Notes: generated by a model not told the origin, from the sequence alone. A DNA stretch of 64,000 nt from Rugamonas sp. A1-17 (GCA_025548565.1 JAJLPB010000006.1:310001-374000), one strand, 5' to 3'. Shown: positions 7,184-16,453, counted from the stretch's first letter. Numbers and translations: made by a program.

Positions 7184-9037
7184 ATGCTGTACGAGTGGCT
7201 GGACGCGGAGGCGCTGACCCGGCGCGCCCGCTTCAGCGATCATAACCGCGAAACCTTCGATGCCGCCATCGACACGGCCGAACAGCTCGCCACCGAGCTG
7301 TTCGCGCCGCACAACAAGAAGGGCGACAGCCAGGAGGCGCGCGCCGTGCCGGGCGAGCATTGCCTCAGCGTCGAGCACATCCCGGAGGTGAAGACGGCGC
7401 TGGACGCCTATTCGGCCGCCGGCCTGATGGCGGCCGGGCAGGACTACGAGCACGGCGGCATGCAGCTGCCGGTGGTCCTGCAGAAGGCCTTGTCCGCGTA
7501 CTTCACGTCGGCCAACGTCGCCACCAGCGCCTACACCTTCCTGACCATGAGCGGGGCCAACACCCTGCTCAAGAGCGGCACGCCCGAACAGGTGCGCCGT
7601 TACGCCGAGCCGATGTTCGCCGGCCGCTACTTCGGTACCATGTGCCTGTCGGAGCCGCAGGCCGGCTCCAGCCTGTCCGATATCACCAGCCGCGCCGTGC
7701 CCGATCCGCAGCCCGGCCTTGAAGGCGAGCGCCAGTTCCGCCTCAGCGGCAACAAGATGTGGATCTCCGCCGGCGAGCACGAGCTGTCGGACAATATCGT
7801 CCATCTGGTGCTGGCCAAGATTCCCGGCCCGGACGGCAAGCTGATCCCCGGCGTCAAAGGCATCTCGCTGTTCATCGTGCCCAAGTTCCTGGTCAACGAC
7901 GACGGCAGTCGTGGCGAGCGCAACGACGTCGTGCTGGCCGGCCTGAACCACAAGATGGGCAACCGGGGCACCAGCAACTGCCTGCTCAACTTCGGCGAGG
8001 GCAAGTTCCAGCCGCAAGGCAAGGGCGGCGCCATCGGCTACCTGGTCGGCCAGCCGCACCAGGGCCTGGCCAATATGTTCCACATGATGAACGAGGCGCG
8101 CATCGCGGTCGGCTTGGGCGCGGCCGTGCTGGGCTACACCGGCTACCTGCACGCGCTGGACTACGCGCGCAACCGCCCGCAGGGCCGCCATCCGGCGCAG
8201 AAGGATCCGGCGCAACCGCAACTGCCCATCATCGAACACACCGACGTGCGGCGCATGCTGCTGGCGCAAAAGGCCTACGTGGAGGGCGGCCTCGGCCTGG
8301 TGCTGTACAGCGCCCGCCTGGTCGACGAGCAGAACAGCGCCGAGGCGCCGGAAGCACGCGAGCACGCCGGCCGCCTGCTGGACTTCCTGACGCCGATCAC
8401 CAAGTCCTGGCCGTCGCAGTGGTGCGTGGAGGCGAACAGCCTGGCGATCCAGGTGCACGGCGGCTACGGCTACACGCGCGAATACAACGTCGAGCAGTTC
8501 TACCGCGACAACCGGCTCAACGCCATCCACGAAGGCACGCACGGCATCCACGGCCTGGACCTGCTGGGCCGCAAGGCCAGCATGCAGGACGGCGCCTTGT
8601 TCAAGGCCTTCGGCGCCGAGCTGCGCAAGACGGTGCGCAAGGTGCGCGGCAGCGTCGGCGCGCCCGATGCGGTGCCGGCCGGGCTGGCGGAGATCAGCCA
8701 GGAGCTGCTGGCGCACGCCGATGCGCTGGACGCGGCATGGCAGGCAGTGGAAGTCGTCACGCAAAAGCTGTATGCTGCCGGCGACATGAACAAAACCCTG
8801 GCCAACGCCAGCCTGTATCTGGAAGCGGTCGGCCACGTGGTGGTCGCCTGGATCTGGTTGCAGCAGGCCTTGCTGGCGGCCGCCGCGCTGGATGGCGGCG
8901 ACGCGGACTTCTATCGCGGCAAGCTGCAAGCCTGCCGTTATTTCTTCCGCTGGGAATTGCCGAAAGTCGAACAGCAGCTGGAACTGCTGGCCAGCATAGA
9001 CACCACCACGCTCGACATGCGCGACGCGTGGTTCTGA
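7184..9037 (+). CDS. Acyl-CoA dehydrogenase (long form with extra C-terminal domain)
   Basis: About 617 residues: a flavoprotein that introduces the alpha-beta double bond in acyl-CoA. The FAD/substrate segments CLSEPQAGSSLSD and GNKMWISAGEH, the R/Q-rich VHGGYGYTREY region and the IHEGTHGIHGLDLL segment are those of the 600-residue branch that has an additional C-terminal helical domain. An in-frame ATG at 7145, four bases after the thiolase stop, would add 13 residues. The start at 7184 (MLYEWLDAEAL) fits the usual beginning of this branch better, but the choice is not certain. It sits second in the catabolic operon and would feed the thiolase pathway. Confidence 0.92.
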   Translation: MLYEWLDAEALTRRARFSDHNRETFDAAIDTAEQLATELFAPHNKKGDSQEARAVPGEHCLSVEHIPEVKTALDAYSAAGLMAAGQDYEHGGMQLPVVLQKALSAYFTSANVATSAYTFLTMSGANTLLKSGTPEQVRRYAEPMFAGRYFGTMCLSEPQAGSSLSDITSRAVPDPQPGLEGERQFRLSGNKMWISAGEHELSDNIVHLVLAKIPGPDGKLIPGVKGISLFIVPKFLVNDDGSRGERNDVVLAGLNHKMGNRGTSNCLLNFGEGKFQPQGKGGAIGYLVGQPHQGLANMFHMMNEARIAVGLGAAVLGYTGYLHALDYARNRPQGRHPAQKDPAQPQLPIIEHTDVRRMLLAQKAYVEGGLGLVLYSARLVDEQNSAEAPEAREHAGRLLDFLTPITKSWPSQWCVEANSLAIQVHGGYGYTREYNVEQFYRDNRLNAIHEGTHGIHGLDLLGRKASMQDGALFKAFGAELRKTVRKVRGSVGAPDAVPAGLAEISQELLAHADALDAAWQAVEVVTQKLYAAGDMNKTLANASLYLEAVGHVVVAWIWLQQALLAAAALDGGDADFYRGKLQACRYFFRWELPKVEQQLELLASIDTTTLDMRDAWF

Positions 9038-9051
9038 ACAAGCGAGACAAG

Positions 9052-9354
9052 ATGATCAAGCATATCGTAATGTGGAAATTGAAAGACCATGCCGAGGGCG
9101 CCGACCGCGCCGCCAACGCGGCCAAGATGAAGGCGTTGCTGGAAGGCTGCATCGGCCTGGTGCCCGGCCTGCTGAAGCTGGAGGCCGTCGTGGCCCAGCC
9201 CGGCCTGGAGGCGACCTATGACGTGATGATGTACTCCGAGTTCACCGACAAGGCCGCGCTGGACGAATACCAGAACCATCCCGACCATGTGGCGATCAAG
9301 CCGTTCTTCGCCGCCGTGCGCGAGGCGCGCCAGTGCATGGACTACGAAATCTAA
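9052..9354 (+). CDS. Dabb (stress-responsive alpha/beta-barrel) family protein
   Basis: A 100-residue dimeric alpha-beta barrel protein. It begins MIKHIVMWKLKDHAEG and contains YDVMMYSEFTDKAALDEYQNHPDH, the hallmark pattern of the Dabb family. Members range from proteins of unknown function to small enzymes that act on polyketide-like or aromatic intermediates. It starts 14 bases after the dehydrogenase stop, so it is part of the same operon and may act on or bind the pathway intermediate. No catalytic residue can be assigned. Confidence 0.88.
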   Translation: MIKHIVMWKLKDHAEGADRAANAAKMKALLEGCIGLVPGLLKLEAVVAQPGLEATYDVMMYSEFTDKAALDEYQNHPDHVAIKPFFAAVREARQCMDYEI

Positions 9355-9360
9355 CCCCGT

Positions 9361-9458
9361 CGTTCCCGCGCAGGCGGGAATCCAGGCATTGCCTGAATTC
9401 CCCCCATGCCGGCATCCTGGCCGGCGAAGTATGGACTCCCGCGTGCGCGGGAGCAACG
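9361..9458. repeat. Pair of REP-like palindromic elements in inverted orientation
   Basis: In the 120-base gap inside the operon lie two related GC palindromes facing each other. The left one (9361-9384) has core TTCCCGCGCAGGCGGGAA, and the right one (9432-9458) has core CTCCCGCGTGCGCGGGAG. Each forms a hairpin, and both have a CGTT..TCCA-type flank in mirrored orientation. This is the layout of REP/BIME-type dispersed repeats, common in GC-rich proteobacteria. They may stabilise or attenuate the operon mRNA between the Dabb and SDR genes. No further copy was noticed in this window. Confidence 0.65.
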
Positions 9459-9474
9459 CTTTATAGGAAACTTT

Positions 9475-10257
9475 ATGCGTACTACCCAAGAATTGTTTTC
9501 CCTGGCCGGCAAGACCGCGCTGATCACCGGCGGCTCGCGCGGGCTGGGCTTGCAGATGGCGCTGGCGCTGGGCGAGCAGGGCGCCAAGGTCGTCATCTCC
9601 TCGCGCAAGCAGGCGGACCTGGACGAGGCGGTCGCCTTCCTGACCAGCCACGGCATCGACGCCCATGCGGTCGCCGCCGACCTGTCGCAGGATGCCCATG
9701 CGGACGCGCTGGTGACGGCCGCGCTGGCCCACCTCGGCCACATCGACATCCTGATCAACAACGCCGGCGCCAGCTGGGGCGCGCCGGCCGAGGACCACCC
9801 GGTCGAAGCCTGGGACAAGGTGATGAACCTGAACATCCGCAGCATCTTCGTGGTGTCGCAGCTGGTGGGCAAGCGCTCGATGATCCCGCGCGGCTACGGC
9901 CGCATCATCAACATCGCGTCGATCGCCGGCCTGGCCGGCAATCCGCCTGGCACCATGCAGACCATCGCCTACAACACCTCGAAGGGCGCGCTGGTCAACT
10001 TCACGCGCACGCTGGCGGGCGAGTGGGGCCGTCACGGCATCACCGTCAACGCGCTGGCGCCGGGCTTCTTCCCGTCGAAGATGACCAAGGGCCTGCTGGA
10101 GAAGCTGGGACCGGACGAACTGTCCAAGGACGCGCCGCTGGGCCGCCTGGGCGACGACGAGGACTTGAAAGGCGCGGCGGTGCTGTTCGCCTCCGACGCT
10201 GGCAAGCACATCACCGGCCAGATCCTGGCGGTGGACGGCGGCGTGTCGGCGGTGTGA
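9475..10257 (+). CDS. SDR-family oxidoreductase
   Basis: A 260-residue classical short-chain dehydrogenase/reductase. The cofactor motif TGGSRGLG is near residue 20, the NNAG motif (INNAGASWG) is present, and the catalytic Tyr-Lys pair lies in AYNTSKGALVNF, with PGFFPSKMTKG and VDGGVSAV at the C-terminus. In this operon it probably interconverts a hydroxyacyl and a ketoacyl intermediate with NAD(P)H, which is the step missing between dehydrogenase/hydratase and thiolase. The start has GGAAAC upstream and follows the repeat pair. Confidence 0.9.
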   Translation: MRTTQELFSLAGKTALITGGSRGLGLQMALALGEQGAKVVISSRKQADLDEAVAFLTSHGIDAHAVAADLSQDAHADALVTAALAHLGHIDILINNAGASWGAPAEDHPVEAWDKVMNLNIRSIFVVSQLVGKRSMIPRGYGRIINIASIAGLAGNPPGTMQTIAYNTSKGALVNFTRTLAGEWGRHGITVNALAPGFFPSKMTKGLLEKLGPDELSKDAPLGRLGDDEDLKGAAVLFASDAGKHITGQILAVDGGVSAV

Positions 10258-10259
10258 CG

Positions 10260-11270
10260 ATGACGTTGGAGATCCCCAAGACGTTCCATCGCATCGTCAT
10301 GGCCTCGCGTCCGCGCGGGCCGGTGACGGCGGAAAACTTCCGGATGGAGACGGTGGACATGCGCCCGCTGGACGACGGCGAGGTGCTGGTACGCAATCAC
10401 TATCTGTCGCTGGACCCGTACATGCGCGGCCGCATGAGCTCGGCCAAAAGCTACGCCGCCTCGCAGCAGCTGGACCACACGATGATAGGCGGCACGGTTG
10501 GCCAGGTGGTGGCCTCGCGCAACGACTACTTCAAGGTCGGCGAGTTCGTTGGCGGCATGCTGGGCTGGGCCGAGATGGGCGTGTCCGACGGCGTGTTGCT
10601 GCGCAAGCTCGACACCACGCACATTCCCTTGTCGGCCTACCTCGGCGTGGTCGGCATGCCGGGCATGGCGGCGTGGTATGGCTTCAACCAGATTCTTGAG
10701 GCGGCGGCGGGCGATACGGTGGTGGTGTCGGCGGCCAGCGGCGCGGTCGGCAGCGTGGTCGGGCAACTGGCCAGGCTGCGTGGCTGCCGCGTGGTCGGCA
10801 TCGCAGGCGGGCCGGAGAAGTGCGAGTACGTGGTCCAGCAGCTGGGCTTTGACGCTTGCGTCGACCACAAGGCAGGCAATCTGGAGGCCGATCTGGCGGC
10901 GGCCACGCCGGAAGGCGTCGACGCCATCTTTGAAAACGTCGGCGGCGCCTGCCTCGACGCCGCGCTGGCGCGCACCAACGCCTACGCCCGCGTGGCGCTG
11001 TGTGGGTTGATCGCCGGCTTCGACGGCAAGGAACTGCCGATCAAGAACTCCCGCCTGCTGCTGCTCAACCGGCTGACGCTGCGCGGCTTCATCGTCACCG
11101 AGCACATGGAATTCTGGCAGCAGGGCTTGCAGGAGCTGGCCGTGCTGGTCGCCAATCATCAGATCAAATACCGCGAAACGGTAGCGGAGGGCCTCGCGGC
11201 CGCGCCGCAAGCGTTCATGGGCCTGCTGCAAGGGCATAATTTCGGCAAACAACTGGTCAGGCTGATTTAA
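10260..11270 (+). CDS. NADP-dependent MDR oxidoreductase (leukotriene B4 dehydrogenase / 2-alkenal reductase type)
   Basis: A 336-residue medium-chain dehydrogenase/reductase without the structural or catalytic zinc ligands. The N-terminal substrate domain contains SLDPYMRGRMS and the Rossmann domain contains AASGAVGSVVGQLARLRGCRVVGIAGG. These are typical of the curcumin reductase / alkenal double-bond reductase group, which reduces alpha,beta-unsaturated carbonyls with NADPH. The ATG at 10260 lies two bases after the SDR stop, and the gene's own stop overlaps the next start, so it is co-translated in the operon. Confidence 0.9.
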   Translation: MTLEIPKTFHRIVMASRPRGPVTAENFRMETVDMRPLDDGEVLVRNHYLSLDPYMRGRMSSAKSYAASQQLDHTMIGGTVGQVVASRNDYFKVGEFVGGMLGWAEMGVSDGVLLRKLDTTHIPLSAYLGVVGMPGMAAWYGFNQILEAAAGDTVVVSAASGAVGSVVGQLARLRGCRVVGIAGGPEKCEYVVQQLGFDACVDHKAGNLEADLAAATPEGVDAIFENVGGACLDAALARTNAYARVALCGLIAGFDGKELPIKNSRLLLLNRLTLRGFIVTEHMEFWQQGLQELAVLVANHQIKYRETVAEGLAAAPQAFMGLLQGHNFGKQLVRLI

Positions 11271-12175
11271 TGAAAACTTTCAGGGACAAGGTCGTCGTCA
11301 TCACCGGCGGCGCGAGCGGTTTGGGGCGCGAATTCGCCAACGTGGCGGCGCGCGAAGGCATGAAGCTGGTGCTGGCCGACGTCCAGGCCGATGCGCTGGA
11401 ACGCGCGGCCGACGCGCTCAAGGCGCAGGGCATCGCCGTTATCGCCCGCCTGTGCGACGTGCGCAAGGGCGAGCAGGTGCAGGCGCTGGCCGACGCGGCC
11501 ATCGCCGAATTCGGCGCCGTGCACCTGGTGTTCAACAACGCCGGCGTGGGTTCGGGCGGGCTGATCTGGGAAAACACCGAGGCCGATTGGGAATGGGTGA
11601 TGGGTGTGAACGTGTGGGGCGTGATCCACGGCGTGCGCATCTTCACCAAGCTGATGCTGGAGTCGGCCAAGAGCGATCCTTCGTTCGAGGGCCACATCGT
11701 CAACACGGCGTCGATGGCGGGCTTGCTGAACGCGCCGGCGATGGGCGTCTACAACGTCTCCAAGCACGCGGTGGTAGCGTTGTCGGAGACCTTGTACCAG
11801 GACTTGCAACTGGTCGGCGCGCCGATCGGGGCGTCGGTACTGTGTCCGTATTTTGTGCCGACCGGGATCAGCCAGTCGCACCGCAACCGTCCCGAGGACG
11901 TGCGCATGACGCAGGGGCCGACCGCCAGCCAGCTGGCGGCGCAAGCCATGACGGACAAGGCGGTTTCGTCGGGCAAGGTATCGGCGCAGGATGTGGCGGA
12001 GATGACGTTCAAGGCCATCGCCAACGGCGACTTCTACATCTACTCGCATCCGGGCGCGCTGGCCGGCGTGCGGGAACGCATGGAACACATCGTCGCCGGC
12101 ACCAATCCCGGCGATCCGTATGCCGCCACGCCGCACGTGCGCGAGGCACTGCGGGCGAAGATGAAACTGGGCTGA
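11270..12175 (+). CDS. SDR-family oxidoreductase
   Basis: A 301-residue SDR, the last gene of the acyl-CoA-type catabolic operon, whose ATG overlaps the previous stop codon by one base. It has TGGASGLGREF for cofactor binding, FNNAGVGSGG, and the catalytic YNVSKHAVVALSETL. The extended C-terminus (PHVREALRAKMKLG) is that of the SDR group often seen beside acyl-CoA dehydrogenases. It is unrelated in detail to the SDR at 9475, so the two probably act on different steps. Confidence 0.9.
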   Translation: MKTFRDKVVVITGGASGLGREFANVAAREGMKLVLADVQADALERAADALKAQGIAVIARLCDVRKGEQVQALADAAIAEFGAVHLVFNNAGVGSGGLIWENTEADWEWVMGVNVWGVIHGVRIFTKLMLESAKSDPSFEGHIVNTASMAGLLNAPAMGVYNVSKHAVVALSETLYQDLQLVGAPIGASVLCPYFVPTGISQSHRNRPEDVRMTQGPTASQLAAQAMTDKAVSSGKVSAQDVAEMTFKAIANGDFYIYSHPGALAGVRERMEHIVAGTNPGDPYAATPHVREALRAKMKLG

Positions 12176-12293
12176 TTCGGCAAGGAGCAGACATTGGCTG
12201 CGCTGTATACGCCTCGGCCGAGGTGCGTGCGGGCTTCCTTGAGGACCGCCTTGCGTGCGACAATCCTGTTTCCCCCAACTAGCCTGCACGCCG

Positions 12294-12728
12294 ATGACCG
12301 ACACCGCCAAGCACGACATCCGCACCGGAGACTGGACCGCCCTCAACGCGGATGCCAAACTGATACGCTTTGAAGTCTTCGTCGAAGAACAGAAAGTCCC
12401 TGCCGAACTGGAAATGGACCACATGGACGCGGCCTGCCTGCACGCGGTGGCCTACGATGCCAGCGGCACGCCGATCGGCACCGGGCGCCTGCTGCCGGAT
12501 GGCCACATCGGCCGCATGGCGGTGCGTCTGTTCGCGCGCGGCAGCGGCGTTGGCGGCGCCTTGCTGCAGGTGCTGATGGCGCAAGCGCGCGCTCGTGGCG
12601 ATAAGCAAGTGGTGTTGAGCGCCCAATCGCACGCCGCGCCATTCTACGAGCGCCACGGCTTCGCCATCGACGGCGACGAGTTCTTCGAGGCCGGCATCGC
12701 GCACATCAATATGCAGTACACCTTTTAA
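12294..12728 (+). CDS. GNAT-family N-acetyltransferase (ElaA/YjcF-like)
   Basis: A 144-residue acetyl-CoA-dependent acyltransferase. The core is RFEVFVEEQKVPAELE, followed by GTGRLLPDGHIGRMAV, the acetyl-CoA loop ARGSGVGGALL and the C-terminal APFYERHGFAIDG. The EEQ-P segment is typical of the ElaA-like GNAT group, whose physiological substrate is mostly unknown. The start at 12294 was chosen over an upstream in-frame ATG (12255) because the fold begins there. It is followed 11 bases later by an SRPBCC gene on the same strand. Confidence 0.85.
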   Translation: MTDTAKHDIRTGDWTALNADAKLIRFEVFVEEQKVPAELEMDHMDAACLHAVAYDASGTPIGTGRLLPDGHIGRMAVRLFARGSGVGGALLQVLMAQARARGDKQVVLSAQSHAAPFYERHGFAIDGDEFFEAGIAHINMQYTF

Positions 12729-12739
12729 GGAGCACAAGC

Positions 12740-13222
12740 ATGACGCATATCGTCGAGAATTTCGATCCCAAGCTGGACCTGGTGTTTGAGCGCGACATCG
12801 ATATCGCGCCGGAACTGGTGTGGGCCGCGTGGACCAAGCCGGAGCATCTGGTGCATTGGTTCACGCCGTCGCCGTGGAAAACGCTGGAAGCGCATTGCGA
12901 CCTGCGCCCCGGCGGCCTGTTCAGTTCGGTGATGGCGGGCCCGAACGGCGAGCGCCACGACAATCGCGGTTGCTATCTGGAGGTGGTGGAGAATCGCCGC
13001 CTGACCTGGACCGATGCGCTGGGCCCCGGCTACCGCCCGACCGGCAACGCCTTCATCACCGCCGTGGTGTCGATGGAGCCGCTGCCCAATGGCGGCACGC
13101 GCTACATCGCCTGCGCCCGCCACAAGGACGAGGCCACCGTCGAAGCGCACAAACAGATGGGTTTCCAGGATGGTTGGGGCAAGGCGCTTGACCAACTGAT
13201 CGCCCACATGAAGCAGCTGTAA
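12740..13222 (+). CDS. SRPBCC / AHSA1-domain protein
   Basis: A 160-residue START-like helix-grip protein of the AHSA1 group. It has the hallmark N-terminal pattern VFERDIDIAPELVWAAWTKPEHLVHWF and RPGGLFSSVM, ending with FQDGWGKALDQLIAHM. Such proteins bind small hydrophobic ligands and often act in stress or with ArsR-type regulators. None is adjacent here. An AAGGAG Shine-Dalgarno lies before the ATG, and the gene follows the GNAT gene closely. Confidence 0.88.
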   Translation: MTHIVENFDPKLDLVFERDIDIAPELVWAAWTKPEHLVHWFTPSPWKTLEAHCDLRPGGLFSSVMAGPNGERHDNRGCYLEVVENRRLTWTDALGPGYRPTGNAFITAVVSMEPLPNGGTRYIACARHKDEATVEAHKQMGFQDGWGKALDQLIAHMKQL

Positions 13223-13253
13223 AGCGCTTGGCGGCCAGTATCCGCAAGGCCGC

Positions 13254-13997
13254 CTAGTGGATCAGCAGCTCCTGCAGCGTGGCCGGCGCTTGCGCATACA
13301 GCTTGACCACGGTGGAGGTGCGCGTACCGTAGTTCGGGCTCTCGATGCGCACCGCCGACAGCATGCGCTCCAGGTCCAGCGGCACGCCGGTTTCTGGCAG
13401 GCGCTGATCCGGCGCGGGGGTTGTGTCGGCCAGCATTTCGAAGTAGGCGTCATCCGGCGCTCCCAGGCACAGCAGGCTCGCGAACTGGGCCTTGGTCTTG
13501 AGCACCTTGGGCCATGGCGCATCCAGTAGCGCGTTCGACAGTCCGTACACGCCCGGCTCCAGCGGCTTGCCGTTGCGTGGATCGCCGTCGCCACGGTTGG
13601 AGTACCAGATCAGCGTGTCGCCATCGCTCAGCACCAGGTTGAAGCCGTTGTAGGCGCCCGCGTCCGCGCGGATGGCGTCGACGTATTCCTGCGGCGTCAT
13701 GCAACCGGCCAGGAAGTCGGCCACCAGGCGGCCGCGCGAGGGCGCGTCGTCGCGGTGCTCGGACGGCGCGCGGATGTTGGTGATGGCGGCGAAGCGCGAC
13801 GACTTACCGCACTCGGCCGGTTGGGCGATGCCCATCCAGCTGCCGCCGGCCTGCAGGTCGCGGCCGGCAAAGATCTGCGGATGTTCGGGCCACGGGGCCG
13901 CCGGCGCGGTGGCGCGCTGGTAGAACTCATCGCGGTTGGCGGCGGCAACCAGTGGCACGGCCGGGATCACCCGCCAGGCAAAAACGATCAGGCACAT
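13254..13997 (-). CDS. NRDE-family protein (TANGO2-like)
   Basis: A 247-residue protein starting MCLIVFAW and containing the family-naming AANRDEFYQR near residue 20, then AGRDLQAGGSWMGI and SRGRLVADFL. NRDE/TANGO2 proteins have an Ntn-hydrolase-like fold with Cys2 at the expected position, and their function is not settled (in eukaryotes they act in heme/lipid homeostasis). The ATG at 13997 overlaps the end of the upstream DUF4936 gene by ten bases. A longer upstream extension has no family resemblance and was excluded. Confidence 0.9.
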   Translation of the reverse strand: MCLIVFAWRVIPAVPLVAAANRDEFYQRATAPAAPWPEHPQIFAGRDLQAGGSWMGIAQPAECGKSSRFAAITNIRAPSEHRDDAPSRGRLVADFLAGCMTPQEYVDAIRADAGAYNGFNLVLSDGDTLIWYSNRGDGDPRNGKPLEPGVYGLSNALLDAPWPKVLKTKAQFASLLCLGAPDDAYFEMLADTTPAPDQRLPETGVPLDLERMLSAVRIESPNYGTRTSTVVKLYAQAPATLQELLIH

Positions 13998-14275
13998 GGG
14001 ACTAGATCCGTAAAGACTTCGGTGTGGCGCGGGCCGGCGGTCCAGGCGGCCAAGCCGGCTTGTGCAACGGCGGCGTCCAGCGCGGCGGCGAATCCGGCCG
14101 GTGTGGCGGCGTAGACTTCCATCCACGTCTGCATGCCGTCCTTGACTTCGGGGCGGCGCTTGAGCTGGCATGCGACACCGTGCCGGACACCCAGCGCGGC
14201 CTGCATCGGGACGACCGCCGCCAGCAAGGCCGCCGCGTCGGCATCCTTGACCTGATAATAAATGTAGAGGTCCAT
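13988..14275 (-). CDS. DUF4936 family protein
   Basis: A 95-residue protein of unknown function beginning MDLYIYYQVKDADAAAL, with LKRRPEVKDGMQTWMEVY in the middle. This pattern is that of DUF4936, a small betaproteobacterial family. It resembles a ferredoxin-like alpha/beta dimer domain. It lies one base downstream of ygfZ and overlaps the NRDE gene, so the three form a minus-strand operon ygfZ-DUF4936-NRDE. Confidence 0.8.
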   Translation of the reverse strand: MDLYIYYQVKDADAAALLAAVVPMQAALGVRHGVACQLKRRPEVKDGMQTWMEVYAATPAGFAAALDAAVAQAGLAAWTAGPRHTEVFTDLVPCA

Positions 14276-14276
14276 G

Positions 14277-15293
14277 CTAGAGATCGAGTGGGTCCAGCAC
14301 GTAGGGCATGTCGAGGAAGGTGAGCGGCACGCCGTCCGCCGAGCCGAGGCGGACCGAGGCCGCCTCGATGGCGGCCAGTTTCATTTCCACCAGCGCGTCG
14401 ATGCCGCCCTTGCCGTTGGGCGCGGCGTTGACGATCATGCCGCACGGCTGCTCGGGGTCGGCCGTGGCGAACACCTCGACACCGGCCGCGGCCGCCGCGT
14501 CGGCGATGCTGACCAATGTGGTGCGCCGCTTGAGCTTGCCCAGGTACTGGCTGCGGGCGACGATTTCCTGCCCGGGGTAGCAGCCCTTCTTGAAGTTGAC
14601 GCCGCCCAGCAGCTCGAAGTTAATCATCTGCGGCACGAACTGTTCCTGCGTGGCCTTGGTGATCTGCGGGATGCCGGCATGGATTTCCGACAGGTGCCAG
14701 GCGTCGCTGCGGCCGACGGACAGCTTGGCGGCCAGTTCCGGCACCACCGTCTGCGCCACTTCGGCCGACATCAGCCACTGGTAGCGCGGCGCACCGAACA
14801 CGTCGGCCACGCGGATCAGCGTGCCCAGTGGATGGTCGACCTTGGTGAACGGCTTGGCCGGCAGCGGGTCAAACCAGTTTTGCAGCGTCTCTTCGGCCAT
14901 GCCGCCGCCGAGGCCGAGCACGACCTGGCTGGCCGGCAGTTCGGCGGCGTCGCTGAGTTTGGTCTTCGCGCGCAGCACGAACATGCCCAGGCGCTTCTGC
15001 ACCGGCGCCTGGATCTCGCGCGGCAACTGCAGGAAGATGGTGGTTTCGTTACGCCACATCAGGAACGAGGCCAGCAAGCGGCCCTTCGGCGAACAATACC
15101 CGGCCAGCCGGACTTCGCCCAGGCCCAGGTGCTCGACGTCGTTGGTCAGCTGATTGTGCAGGAAACTGGCGGATTCCTCGCCGTCCAGCGCGATCAGGCC
15201 CTGGTCGCCAAGCGGGGCGACAAAGCCCACGGCCAGCTGCGTGGTGGTCAGCGCCTGGGCTTGCTGTGCTAAAAGTTCATTCCAAGAAGACAT
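14277..15293 (-). CDS. ygfZ: YgfZ-type folate-binding protein (iron-sulfur cluster repair)
   Basis: A 338-residue protein with the YgfZ signature KGCYPGQE in FKKGCYPGQEIVARSQY. It is structurally a relative of the glycine-cleavage T-protein. YgfZ binds tetrahydrofolate and supports the stability of certain Fe-S enzymes such as MiaB, and the Cys in the signature is essential. The ATG at 15293 is used here; a TTG three codons upstream is a weaker alternative. It is divergently oriented to mltG, a neighbourhood commonly conserved in betaproteobacteria. Confidence 0.93.
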   Translation of the reverse strand: MSSWNELLAQQAQALTTTQLAVGFVAPLGDQGLIALDGEESASFLHNQLTNDVEHLGLGEVRLAGYCSPKGRLLASFLMWRNETTIFLQLPREIQAPVQKRLGMFVLRAKTKLSDAAELPASQVVLGLGGGMAEETLQNWFDPLPAKPFTKVDHPLGTLIRVADVFGAPRYQWLMSAEVAQTVVPELAAKLSVGRSDAWHLSEIHAGIPQITKATQEQFVPQMINFELLGGVNFKKGCYPGQEIVARSQYLGKLKRRTTLVSIADAAAAAGVEVFATADPEQPCGMIVNAAPNGKGGIDALVEMKLAAIEAASVRLGSADGVPLTFLDMPYVLDPLDL

Positions 15294-15449
15294 AATTTCC
15301 AATAATTTGACGATTAAAGCATTATCATTACGGGCTCATTATAGTGATGTCGGACGGATCGCGTCGGATGCCGCGCAAAACGCGGCACTGGCGGACTGTG
15401 CCAAGAAGTGGCAAGCTGTGCGACTTGTTCCAACCCTACGGCTTTAACA

Positions 15450-16439
15450 ATGGCTTTTATTAAAAAAATCATCACCCTGTGCATCATGCTGGCGATCGCC
15501 GGCGGCGCTTATTTCATGTACTGGTCGCAGCATCCGATCATCGGCGATGAGATCGAAGCCATCGAATTCAACATCGCGCCCGGCAGCGGCGCCCACGCCG
15601 CCGGCCAGCAGATCGCCGAAGCCGGCGTGCCCATCGAGCCGGTGCTGTTCAACCTGCTCGCGCGCGTGACCGGCAAGAGCGCCAGGCTGAAGGCCGGCAC
15701 CTACGAGCTCAAGCCGGGCACCACGCCGCTGCGCCTGATCGAACAGCTGGTGCGCGGCGAGTTCGCCCAGGAACAGCTGACCATCATCGAAGGCTGGACC
15801 TTCCGCCAGATGCGGGCGGCCATCGCCGCGCACAAGGGCCTGAAGCACGATACGGTCGCCATGTCGGACAAGGAAGTGATGAACGCCATCGCCTCCGAGT
15901 ATAAGCAGCCCGAGGGCCTGTTCTTCCCGGATACCTATCTGTTCGCCAAGGGCGCAAGCGACCTGCAGATCTACAAGCAGGCGCACGCCATGCTGCTGAG
16001 CCGCCTGAACGACGCCTGGGACAAGCGCGACCCGGCGCTGCCGTACAAGACGCCATACGAGGCGCTGACCATGGCCTCCATCGTGGAAAAGGAAACCGGG
16101 CAGAAGTCCGAGCGCGGCATGATCGCGGGGGTGTTCGTCAACCGCCTGAAGCTGGGCATGCTGCTGCAGACCGACCCGACCGTGATCTACGGCATGGGCA
16201 GCAAATACGACGGCAAGATTCACAAATCGGATCTGGAGACCGACACCCCGTACAATACCTACACGCGCACCGGCCTGCCGCCGACGCCGATCGCCTTGCC
16301 GGGCGTGCAATCGCTGACGGCCGCGCTGGCCCCGGCCAAGACGCCGGCGCTGTATTTCGTCTCCAAGGGCAACGGCACCAGCCAGTTTTCAGATAATTTG
16401 ACCGACCATAACCGGGCGGTGAACAAGTTCCAAAGATAA
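15450..16439 (+). CDS. mltG: Endolytic peptidoglycan transglycosylase MltG
   Basis: About 329 residues with one N-terminal membrane anchor (about 5-24) and a periplasmic YceG domain. The catalytic Glu lies in [15 protein letters not shown], followed by [21 protein letters not shown]. MltG cleaves nascent glycan strands and is thought to set their length. The ATG at 15450 was preferred to an upstream in-frame ATG because it gives a proper membrane anchor. It is the first gene of the conserved block mltG-tmk-holB-pilZ. The 156-base gap to ygfZ must contain both promoters, but no convincing -35/-10 pair was seen (TATAGT at 15340-15345 is a possible -10). Confidence 0.95.
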   Translation: MAFIKKIITLCIMLAIAGGAYFMYWSQHPIIGDEIEAIEFNIAPGSGAHAAGQQIAEAGVPIEPVLFNLLARVTGKSARLKAGTYELKPGTTPLRLIEQLVRGEFAQEQLTIIEGWTFRQMRAAIAAHKGLKHDTVAMSDKEVMNAIASEYKQPEGLFFPDTYLFAKGASDLQIYKQAHAMLLSRLNDAWDKRDPALPYKTPYEALTMASIVEKETGQKSERGMIAGVFVNRLKLGMLLQTDPTVIYGMGSKYDGKIHKSDLETDTPYNTYTRTGLPPTPIALPGVQSLTAALAPAKTPALYFVSKGNGTSQFSDNLTDHNRAVNKFQR

Positions 16440-16453
16440 GTTTTAGGCAATTC

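Noticed and set aside
7154..8929. Open frame of 591 codons antisense to the acyl-CoA dehydrogenase
   Set aside because: Shadow frame with Ala/Gln/Arg-rich translation and no recognisable motif.
12212..12223. Palindrome CCTCGGCCGAGG between the SDR and GNAT genes as a terminator
   Set aside because: A perfect 12-base dyad but with no loop and no T-run, so there is too little to call it a terminator or operator.
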